This document shows, in pieces, positions 1 through 5,024 of a DNA stretch of 5,024 bases. A program made the translations under genes and the position numbers. The notes below the pieces were generated by a model. That model searched no databases, had not been told where the DNA came from, and was given only the letters and a program-made list of their open reading frames with translations. The DNA comes from Phycisphaeraceae bacterium (GTDB taxonomy: Bacteria > Planctomycetota > Phycisphaerae > Phycisphaerales > Phycisphaeraceae). The first letter of the stretch is position 1; each line of letters opens with the position of its first letter. Where the stretch lies: contig JAESSU010000271.1 in NCBI GenBank assembly GCA_016763955.1, forward strand, positions 1 through 5,024, read 5' to 3'.

Positions 1-29
1 CCCCCGGAACCCCCGGAACCCCCGGAACC
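1..29. repeat. 9-bp tandem repeat, just over three copies
   Basis: The unit CCCCCGGAA is repeated exactly three times and then continues for two more bases before the sequence changes to TTTCCCC. The array begins at the window edge, so more copies may lie to the left. The period is a multiple of three, so within a coding region copy-number change would add or remove tripeptides (PPE, PRN or PGT depending on frame) without shifting the frame. It most likely lies in the 3' end of the gene upstream of exbD. Confidence 0.85.
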
Positions 30-79
30 TTTCCCCTGGTCATTTGGTCACGCCTCCTGTCAGTGAGGTGATGCCATGA
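2..79 (+). CDS. C-terminal tail of the gene upstream of exbD (partial, frame uncertain)
   Basis: Only the last 25 or so codons are visible, so the product cannot be recognised. I prefer the frame ending at TGA 77-79 because it makes a classic ATGA overlap with the exbD start at 76; in that frame the tail reads three PRN repeats followed by LSPGHLVTPPVSEVMP. The other two frames also stop just before exbD: TGA 64-66 (PPE repeats, tail ending GHASCQ) and TGA 69-71 (PGT repeats, ending RLLSVR), so the frame is not proven. From the usual order of such operons the upstream gene would be an ExbB/TolQ/MotA-type channel protein or a first ExbD copy. That identity is inference from context; nothing in the tail itself shows it. 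Confidence 0.3.
   Translation, partial: PRNPRNPRNLSPGHLVTPPVSEVMP
65..70 (+). promoter_or_regulatory. Ribosome binding site of exbD
   Basis: GAGGTG lies 5 nt before the ATG at 76 and matches the anti-Shine-Dalgarno well. It supports ATG 76 over the in-frame ATG at 106, which would remove the first ten residues. The site lies inside the end of the upstream reading frame, as expected for coupled operon genes. Confidence 0.7.
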
Positions 80-591
80 GTGGACACACTTATGATCAGG
101 TGAGCATGGCCAGGCGTTTTGCCTCGCGTCGTGCAGCGAAGCGCAAAAGTCCAGTGATGCGGCTAAATTTAACAGCCATGATCGATGTGATTTTTTTGTT
201 GTTGGTGTACTTCGTGGTGACCGCAAACTTTGCCACCGGCGAAGGTGTTTTGACGACAAAGATGCCTCCCCCCGCAAGTGGTGATGTGAGTTACCCAATT
301 GATATGCCTCCGATGACACCGTTGCGGGTTTATTTGCATGCTCAAGATCAGACGGGTTATCGCATCCGCGTGGTGGGAACTCGTGAGCAGCCAGCAAACT
401 TTACAGAGTTAGCAACCGTGCTCACAGGGCTCCAACGACATGGCGGTCAAAGTGCAGGTCAGTATGCAGCGGACGATCCAGTGATCATCCAGCCGGTAGG
501 CAAGGTGCGTTGGGAGCATGTGCTTAATGCATTTAATGCTGCGATCAAAGCCAAATTTAAAAATGTCCAGTTCGGAGCGCAGGCCCAGTGA
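76..591 (+). CDS. exbD: ExbD/TolR-family biopolymer transport protein
   Basis: A 171-residue inner-membrane protein of the ExbD/TolR family, the subunit that with ExbB/TolQ pentamers forms a proton-driven motor energising envelope processes. The sequence shows a basic cytoplasmic N-terminus (RRFASRRAAKRK, residues 13-24), then the family core RLNLTAMIDVIFLLLVYFVV at residues 29-48: one transmembrane helix (about 34-52) with the key proton-handling Asp at position 37 in the M-I-D-V context. The periplasmic part ends in the usual pattern, PVIIQPVGKVRWEHVLNAF and a final KNVQFG, matching the C-terminal beta/alpha fold. It is about 30 residues longer than typical ExbD (about 140), partly from the N-terminal extension and a Gly/Ala-rich insert near residues 121-133. 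It is probably coupled to the upstream gene by ATGA; its own stop forms TGATG with a downstream ATG at 591. ExbD versus TolR cannot be decided without the partner genes. Confidence 0.9.
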   Translation: MSGHTYDQVSMARRFASRRAAKRKSPVMRLNLTAMIDVIFLLLVYFVVTANFATGEGVLTTKMPPPASGDVSYPIDMPPMTPLRVYLHAQDQTGYRIRVVGTREQPANFTELATVLTGLQRHGGQSAGQYAADDPVIIQPVGKVRWEHVLNAFNAAIKAKFKNVQFGAQAQ

Positions 592-662
592 TGAAGTTCG
601 TTATGCTATTTTGTAGGCATTGGGTGGGTTGTATTTCGGAATTAAATCTGTCTTATCTTGGC

Positions 663-690
663 TTGCAGGGAAAAAAAAGTGGCGTAAAAT
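663..690 (+). promoter_or_regulatory. Possible sigma70-like promoter for the zinc-ribbon gene
   Basis: TTGCAG (663-668) and TAAAAT (685-690) are separated by 16 bp. The -10 matches five of six consensus bases, the -35 only three of six. Transcription would start near 697, giving a leader of roughly 48 nt before the ATG at 745. It would let the apparently acquired gene, and the large gene after it, be expressed independently of exbD. AT-rich spacers often yield such matches by chance. Confidence 0.25.
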
Positions 691-732
691 GAGACCCGAT
701 TGGAATTCACTATTCGTGGGCTACATTTTTAC

Positions 733-737
733 AAGGA
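733..737 (+). promoter_or_regulatory. Ribosome binding site deciding the start at 745
   Basis: AAGGA ends 7 nt before the ATG at 745, an ideal spacing. This favours ATG 745 over the in-frame TTG at 700, which has no purine-rich site before it and would put a charged 15-residue stretch in front of an otherwise well-formed signal peptide. Confidence 0.7.
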
Positions 738-744
738 AAATAAT

Positions 745-1527
745 ATGAATCGTTTCTTACTTAATTATGCTGTGTGGCTAATTTTTCCCTTTGCCATTAC
801 CTGTACAACTCTAGCTGGGTCGTCGGGCTATGTCGTGTCCAGAGGAGGCAATTCAGTTCAGTTTATCAGATCATCAGACAGCAAAATTGAAATTTTTACT
901 CAAAATTCTAGGGCTTTTTTTGGATTAGATGAGTTAGCATCAATCGTCGTTGGTGACAAAACTACATTGTTTAAGTTTCGTAATGGACGAGTCATTGAAG
1001 GGTCTTTCTCCTTTGATAGGAGAAACGCCTACAATTTATTTCATTATGTCAAATTTAATTTGTTGACTGGAACACAAGAACCATCATATATCTCCGCAGA
1101 TCAAATCGGGAAAATTCAATTTACTGGCGATGTAGGCCCATATAGGAAATGTGCCAGAGAAAACAAACTTTTACCATACATATATGAATTTTGTCCTTAC
1201 TGCGGTGATCGTGCGATTTGGGCACCAGCAGAGGGTACGCCACAAGGACTTAGTGTCAATGAGGCAAGAGCTTGCGAAAAATGTGGCTTCATAACCCATA
1301 CAGGACTTCATAAGTGCCCAACATGTAATATTGAACTTAAGTCACCAAAGACTGATATTTCTCGCAAAACATTCGACTATTTACTTGGCCGCGCTGGAGT
1401 AGACCCATCCAGCAAAGAAGCTGCTGCAGCCAAAAACTTAGCTAGGAAAATTTTAAACCCTTTCACTACTGAAGATGAAATGATTCAAGCAATTAAAGAA
1501 GCTGCAAAAACAGCAACAGACAAGTAA
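745..1527 (+). CDS. Exported zinc-ribbon protein of unknown function
   Basis: I do not recognise this 260-residue protein. Residues 1-24 look like a signal peptide (MNRFLLNYAVWLIFPFAITC... with likely cleavage after TLA24). Residues about 28-128 look beta-rich: two similar segments pair a hydrophobic strand with a short acidic turn (FFGLDELASIVV; SADQIGKIQF) around KFRNGRVIEGSF, recalling the 'nGd-iiG' strand pattern of small beta-barrel domains. Then come three CxxC pairs: C150/C153 (FCPYCG), C177/C180 (CEKCGF) and C191/C194 (KCPTCN). The last two, ten residues apart, have classic zinc-ribbon geometry; C136, H185 and H189 could be extra ligands. The C-terminus (about 206-260) is helical and charged. 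GC is about 40% by hand count and 9 of 15 Arg codons are AGA/AGG, against 6 of 48 in the next gene and 1 of 13 in exbD, so transfer is likely. Its TAA overlaps the next ATG (TAATG). A TTG at 700 is an alternative start. Confidence 0.75.
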   Translation: MNRFLLNYAVWLIFPFAITCTTLAGSSGYVVSRGGNSVQFIRSSDSKIEIFTQNSRAFFGLDELASIVVGDKTTLFKFRNGRVIEGSFSFDRRNAYNLFHYVKFNLLTGTQEPSYISADQIGKIQFTGDVGPYRKCARENKLLPYIYEFCPYCGDRAIWAPAEGTPQGLSVNEARACEKCGFITHTGLHKCPTCNIELKSPKTDISRKTFDYLLGRAGVDPSSKEAAAAKNLARKILNPFTTEDEMIQAIKEAAKTATDK

Positions 1528-4103
1528 TGTGGATTCAATTCCGAATCGCTATATTAGGCCCAAAAAGGTTCCTGACACCTTTGTTTTTGTCTTTGATACT
1601 TGCGTCGACGCTTTTGGCTCAACCGACGATAAACGTTGAAACAGGATTACAGATTGAACGTTTGCGCCAGCAGCAATCCGTTAAAGCACTTGATTCGTTG
1701 GCAGCTTCGCAGATTGATCACGATAAAGCGTTTGCGACTTATGCATCTTTAAGTGCGCAATTACTCACAGCAAGAAGTGATGGCAATATTCAGTTCATCA
1801 ATCGGATTGGTGATCAGCTGTCCTTGTTGGTGAACAGCAAGGGGCAGACGCATCCGCATTGGCCGTTGTGGGTGATGCTTGATGCGGAAGTGCAGCTGTA
1901 TGACCAATGGGCGATGCAAGTAATGAATCCTTCGCTGCTAGTGATGTTGGGTTATGCAACAAATCAGCAGCGATTACTTGTGACAGAATCAGCGGGTAGA
2001 CTGCGACGCGACCTTGCTCAAGCGATGCAAAAACTTGAACGGTTTCCTAAGGATGTCCGGCTACTACTGACCCAACGATGTGGTTTTTTGCTTGCCAATA
2101 CGGCTTACCTTGAATCATTTGGGGACTCCAAAGCGAAGACTGCTTTGTTGATCCAGCAAGCGAATAATGTACTTAAGCCCTTGCTGTCTGAGAAAAATGA
2201 TGCGTGGCAGATGGGCAAGCAAGCCCGTTGGTTACAGGTGCAAATTTTGCTTGCAAATAATCAGGTGCAAACTGCGTCTGCGTTGTCACTGCCTGTTGCC
2301 GGTGATGTGCCAGCAAAATTAACGTTAGTTCGCTTGCGCGGGGCACAGCAGAGAGTGGATGCAGCTGCTGCATTGTTTGGGCAACTTGTAGATGACTGGG
2401 CTTCGATGCCGCCGGTGATGCAATTACTTGTTGCAGATAACCTGCATCGGTTTTGGATGCAGCAGGGGGAGCCTGAAAAAGCCTTTGCGATGTATTTGCA
2501 GTTACTTGAGCAAAAAATTGATTCGTCACTGCGTCATCACCTTGTGATTCGTTTTGCCAAGCATGTTGTATTTAATACGTCGATAGACAATCTCCCCGAT
2601 AACGTGTTGTATGTCATCGCGTCTGAGTTAAACGCATTGGCAGGGCAAGGGGTAACACCTGATCCTGATTATGTTGCAATGGCTGATCGCTGTGTGCAAA
2701 TTTTAAAGACACGTTATTTAGACACTGAAGAGGGGCCATTTGCACAGAAGATTGAGTTGCAGTTAGCCAAGTCATTGGCATTAAAAATTCTGCAACCCCG
2801 TGATGCGGTCTTCGTGTTAACGAAGTTGGAAAAGTTAGTCACTGAGGCTGCGGATAATGAGTTGGTGTATGAGGCATTGTCACTGGCATATCATTTGTTT
2901 GATGATTTGCTTAAACAGTCGGATGCGAATTTGCGAGCAAACGTATTAAGCATATACCAGCCGATGGCACGCGTTTTGTTTGAACGTTTTAATACACGTC
3001 AGCTTGCAGATAACAGTCGGCTTTTTGATGTGGTGGTCGTGCGCTTACCAGCTGGTGAGTATGAATTAGCATTACATCGTTTAGCAGACTTGCCGGTGAG
3101 TCATGCTCAGTATTGGTTGAGCTTGCGGTATCAGCTTGGGATTTACCGAAAACTTATTGGGCAAACGAGTTGGCCGCTACCGCGCGTGATTGCTGCGGTG
3201 ATTCCCATTCGTGATCTTGCTTTAAGTCAGCTTGGCTTGTTGGAGATTGCTGAGCGTGAGCAGATTCAGCAGGTGGTCATTGAGTCCACGGGGATGTTAT
3301 GGCAGTTGGCCGTAAAACAAGGACAATGGTCACAAGCGGCTGCGCATCTTAAAGGGTATGAATCGGCAAAAGATTTTCCAGAGAATGTCGCATCCCTTTG
3401 GTTAGGCAGACGGTTCGTGAGTTTACAACGTGCGGGTGATTGGGCAGCGGTGAATCAACTGAGTCAACGCATTTTAGAGCAGCGGGGGGGCCGTGGATTT
3501 CCCTTGTTAATGCAGGTTCTTGGTGAGATGGATAAGAAGCTCGATAGTCAACGCAAGTTAGCTATGGCTAGGAAAGTTGATGCGATTGATGCGCTTTTGT
3601 TGGAGGCAACATTGTCACTTGCTCAAGCTGCGGTGAAATGGGCGGTGGTGCATGTGGGCAACGAACAGCAGGTGTTAATGGCCAAGCTGATCTGGGCTCG
3701 GAGTCTTTGTGATGCGGGCCAGATGCGTGATGCGCTGTCATTGCTGGGGCCTTTGGCTGAGCAGTTTGAAGCTGATGTTGCGTTGTGGATGACGATTGCC
3801 CAGTGTCATTTTAAATTGGAGATGGCTGCGAATTACCAGCAGGCTTCACGGATTTATCACACAATAATTACGCAGAGTATGCCCAATAAAGAAGGCCATT
3901 TTGCAGAACAGTATTGGCATGCTTGGGTACGGTATTTGCAAATTTGTGATTTGACGAAGCAGCACACGAATATCATCTGGTCACGAATTAGCAGCCTTGA
4001 AGCTGAGGATTCAGAGCTAGGCGGCGAGCCGTATCGATCCATCTTGCTAAAGCTTAAAGAGCAATACGCTGAGGTTGGGGCTAAAAAAACGGCTGAAAAA
4101 TAA
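1527..4103 (+). CDS. Large exported alpha-helical repeat (TPR-like) protein
   Basis: An 858-residue protein without a recognised enzymatic motif. A basic start followed by a hydrophobic core (FLTPLFLSLILASTLLA, residues 15-31) is a likely signal peptide cleaved before Q32. The rest is almost wholly amphipathic helix, rich in Leu, Ala and Gln, with helix pairs resembling divergent TPR units: EPEKAFAMYLQLLEQ (about 315-330), WSQAAAHLKGYESA (about 600-613), and best at the C-terminus, MRDALSLLGPLAEQ (733-746) followed by a helix pair to IYHTIITQ (about 776-783). Such proteins scaffold other proteins; in the periplasm it is a plausible partner of the ExbD-type motor, by analogy with the TPR protein CpoB of Tol-Pal (inference). 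ATG 1527 has no Shine-Dalgarno site but overlaps the preceding stop as TAATG, so translation probably depends on reinitiation. Codon use matches exbD, not the AT-rich gene between them. A G7 run at 3484-3490 lies inside the frame. Confidence 0.8.
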   Translation: MWIQFRIAILGPKRFLTPLFLSLILASTLLAQPTINVETGLQIERLRQQQSVKALDSLAASQIDHDKAFATYASLSAQLLTARSDGNIQFINRIGDQLSLLVNSKGQTHPHWPLWVMLDAEVQLYDQWAMQVMNPSLLVMLGYATNQQRLLVTESAGRLRRDLAQAMQKLERFPKDVRLLLTQRCGFLLANTAYLESFGDSKAKTALLIQQANNVLKPLLSEKNDAWQMGKQARWLQVQILLANNQVQTASALSLPVAGDVPAKLTLVRLRGAQQRVDAAAALFGQLVDDWASMPPVMQLLVADNLHRFWMQQGEPEKAFAMYLQLLEQKIDSSLRHHLVIRFAKHVVFNTSIDNLPDNVLYVIASELNALAGQGVTPDPDYVAMADRCVQILKTRYLDTEEGPFAQKIELQLAKSLALKILQPRDAVFVLTKLEKLVTEAADNELVYEALSLAYHLFDDLLKQSDANLRANVLSIYQPMARVLFERFNTRQLADNSRLFDVVVVRLPAGEYELALHRLADLPVSHAQYWLSLRYQLGIYRKLIGQTSWPLPRVIAAVIPIRDLALSQLGLLEIAEREQIQQVVIESTGMLWQLAVKQGQWSQAAAHLKGYESAKDFPENVASLWLGRRFVSLQRAGDWAAVNQLSQRILEQRGGRGFPLLMQVLGEMDKKLDSQRKLAMARKVDAIDALLLEATLSLAQAAVKWAVVHVGNEQQVLMAKLIWARSLCDAGQMRDALSLLGPLAEQFEADVALWMTIAQCHFKLEMAANYQQASRIYHTIITQSMPNKEGHFAEQYWHAWVRYLQICDLTKQHTNIIWSRISSLEAEDSELGGEPYRSILLKLKEQYAEVGAKKTAEK

Positions 4104-4121
4104 ACTTGACCGAGGTATGAT
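4093..4121 (+). promoter_or_regulatory. Candidate promoter for the LacI-family gene
   Basis: CTGAAA (4093-4098, four of six -35 consensus bases) and TATGAT (4116-4121, five of six -10 bases) are 17 bp apart, the ideal spacing. The -35 lies inside the last codons of the large gene. The start of transcription would be near 4128, giving a leader of about 80 nt to the ATG at 4209. No good terminator hairpin is visible between the stop at 4103 and this gene, so readthrough from the upstream operon is also possible. Confidence 0.35.
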
Positions 4122-4208
4122 AGGGACTTTACCGTAGCGATGCGATTTGCGGACTTGTTGCAAGGTCTGTTGTTCTACTGCATTTTTGAGACAGGATACA
4201 ATTCGTTG

Positions 4209-5024
4209 ATGGCTACTATTACTGACATTGCCAATGCTACTGGGATGGCGCGAACCACCGTTGCCGAGATTTTGCGCAACAAGCCTGGATACAACGAAAA
4301 GACGCGGGTGCGCGTGTTAGCCGCTGCCAAGAAGCTCAACTATCAACCGAATTATCTGAGTAAAGCATTAGCCGGTGGTAAGAGCATGACCATTGGTTTG
4401 GTGATGTCGAGTATCACCACGCCGGTGACTTTCTCCAAAGTGCTTGCGATTGAAAGTAAAGCACGCGAGCATGGTTATTTGACGTATCTTGCAGGCTGGG
4501 GTGAGTCGGATGATCGGGAGATGGCAGATTATATTCGAGACCTTTTGTCTCGTCGTGTGGATGGGATTATTGCTTATCATTTGTATCCGTTGCCTCAGAA
4601 TGCGATTGATATGCTCAATCAAGCAAACATTCCCGTGGCTTATTTGGATTGGGGGCCTAAGGATTCGCCGCGTGTGATGATTGATCGTCAGCCGGGCATT
4701 GATGAACTCGTCGGTCACTTGGCACAGTTAGGGCATAAAGACTTTGCCTTTTTACATACGCAAGAAGACCGGGACATTCCATCGCTTAAAGCAGATCGTT
4801 ATCAATTAGCTTGTCAGAAGCATGGCGTGAAATTGAATTTTCAAGCTCACTGGTGTTTAGGTGATCCGGGGACTTCAACGGAGTTAGATGGGGTGAGCAA
4901 TGTCCTTAAGCAAGCTATGGCTAAGGACAAGCCCACAGCGTTATTAACTTGTAATGATTTAATTGCTGGGCTTGCAGTGGGAGCATTACAAGACCTTGGC
5001 TATAAGGTTCCTGACGAGATCTCA
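4209..5024 (+). CDS. LacI-family transcriptional regulator (3' end outside the window)
   Basis: The first 272 codons of a LacI/GalR-type repressor; about 60-80 residues are missing beyond the window. Residues 3-23 are the DNA-binding helix-turn-helix (ITDIANATGMARTTVAEILR), followed by the third helix (EKTRVRVLAAAKKLNYQPN, 30-48) and the hinge helix YLSKALAGGKS (49-59) with the minor-groove Leu at 54. From residue 60 (MTIGLVMSS) runs the periplasmic-binding-protein-like ligand domain, with RRVDGIIAYH, LGHKDFAFLH and the terminal pattern CNDLIAGLAVGALQDLGY...VPDEIS. Members usually sense a sugar or related metabolite and repress nearby catabolic genes; the ligand cannot be read here. A14 and A19 replace the Ser residues common in the recognition region. 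The frame is open back to 4110, with an in-frame ATG at 4140, but ATG 4209 fits the family start just before the helix-turn-helix; AGGA at 4193-4196 is a weak, distant ribosome site. It is probably a separate unit from the exb operon. Confidence 0.92.
   Translation, partial: MATITDIANATGMARTTVAEILRNKPGYNEKTRVRVLAAAKKLNYQPNYLSKALAGGKSMTIGLVMSSITTPVTFSKVLAIESKAREHGYLTYLAGWGESDDREMADYIRDLLSRRVDGIIAYHLYPLPQNAIDMLNQANIPVAYLDWGPKDSPRVMIDRQPGIDELVGHLAQLGHKDFAFLHTQEDRDIPSLKADRYQLACQKHGVKLNFQAHWCLGDPGTSTELDGVSNVLKQAMAKDKPTALLTCNDLIAGLAVGALQDLGYKVPDEIS

Larger units (their letters stand above)
591..748 (+). other. Spacer between exbD and the zinc-ribbon gene, with two overlapping mini reading frames
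   Basis: This stretch has no recognisable gene. It does hold a chain of overlaps. An ATG at 591 overlaps the exbD stop (TGATG) and opens a 33-codon frame (MKFVMLFCRHWVGC..., stop 690-692). That stop overlaps an ATG at 689 (ATGA) of a 19-codon frame (MRPDWNSLFVGYIFTRKII), whose own stop 746-748 overlaps the ATG at 745 of the next gene (ATGA). An A8 run at 671-678 in the first frame means that a one-base deletion or -1 slip would fuse both frames into one of about 52 codons. It could be a coupled translational relay, a decayed gene start, or chance. I lean towards a remnant of the operon junction that existed before the AT-rich gene arrived. Confidence 0.2.

Noticed and set aside
700..744. TTG at 700 as start of the zinc-ribbon protein
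   Set aside because: It lacks a ribosome site and would put charged residues in front of the signal peptide; ATG 745 has an ideal AAGGA site.
764..820. Lipoprotein signal (Cys20) in the zinc-ribbon protein
   Set aside because: The residues before Cys20 are A-I-T, which do not fit the lipobox consensus of Leu-Ala/Ser-Gly/Ala-Cys; cleavage after Ala24 fits better.
2173..2529. Minus-strand open frame of 118 codons
   Set aside because: It lies wholly inside the 858-residue gene, has no recognisable domain or ribosome site, and its low-complexity composition is that of an antisense shadow.
3857..4042. Minus-strand open frame of 61 codons
   Set aside because: Entirely antisense to the C-terminal codons of the large gene, with no supporting signal.
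4132..4143. LacI-type operator palindrome (CGTAGCGATGCG) for autoregulation
   Set aside because: Only about 8 of 12 positions are symmetric and it lacks the usual flanking pattern; not distinguishable from chance.
4104..4208. Rho-independent terminator after the large gene
   Set aside because: The only pairing before a T run (TGCA at about 4159 with TGCA before TTTTT at about 4180) is a four-base stem with a long loop, too weak to call.
4368..4718. Minus-strand open frame of 116 codons and an overlapping plus-strand frame at 4489-4677
   Set aside because: Both lie within the clearly coding LacI-family gene, whose domains match throughout; they are shadows in other frames.

Overview
The window looks like a piece of a Gram-negative-type bacterial chromosome with moderate GC (about 50% in exbD and in sampled lines of the large gene, hand counts). 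The combination of an ExbD-type gene, a large exported helical-repeat protein directly downstream, and a LacI regulator with a slightly divergent helix-turn-helix suggests the PVC group. Planctomycetota (Phycisphaerae-like) is my best guess, with Lentisphaerota or Verrucomicrobiota as alternatives. This is inferred from gene content and style only; there is no rRNA or other marker.

Layout, all genes on the + strand. 1-79: the 3' end of an upstream gene, carrying a 9-bp tandem repeat; its frame is uncertain. 76-591: an ExbD/TolR-family proton-channel subunit. 592-744: a 153-nt spacer with two tiny overlapping reading frames, an A8 run, a possible promoter and a good ribosome binding site. 745-1527: an exported protein of unknown function with three CxxC pairs, distinctly AT-rich (about 40% GC) and using AGA/AGG arginine codons unlike its neighbours. 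1527-4103: an 858-residue exported alpha-helical, TPR-like protein whose ATG overlaps the preceding stop (TAATG). 4104-4208: a spacer with a candidate promoter and no convincing terminator. 4209-5024: a LacI-family repressor cut off by the window edge.

Working together (inference): the first part is the downstream portion of an ExbB-ExbD type operon. The inner-membrane proton channel would energise something in the periplasm or at the outer membrane, and the large helical-repeat protein is the natural periplasmic partner, much as a TPR protein (CpoB/YbgF) accompanies Tol-Pal. The AT-rich zinc-ribbon gene appears to have been inserted into this operon later and is now apparently translationally coupled to the large gene. 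The LacI gene probably starts a separate transcription unit.

The most interesting part is the 591-1530 segment, where a compositionally foreign gene sits between two operon genes with traces of a disturbed junction. I do not see a CRISPR array, tRNA, rRNA, insertion sequence or recognised defence system.
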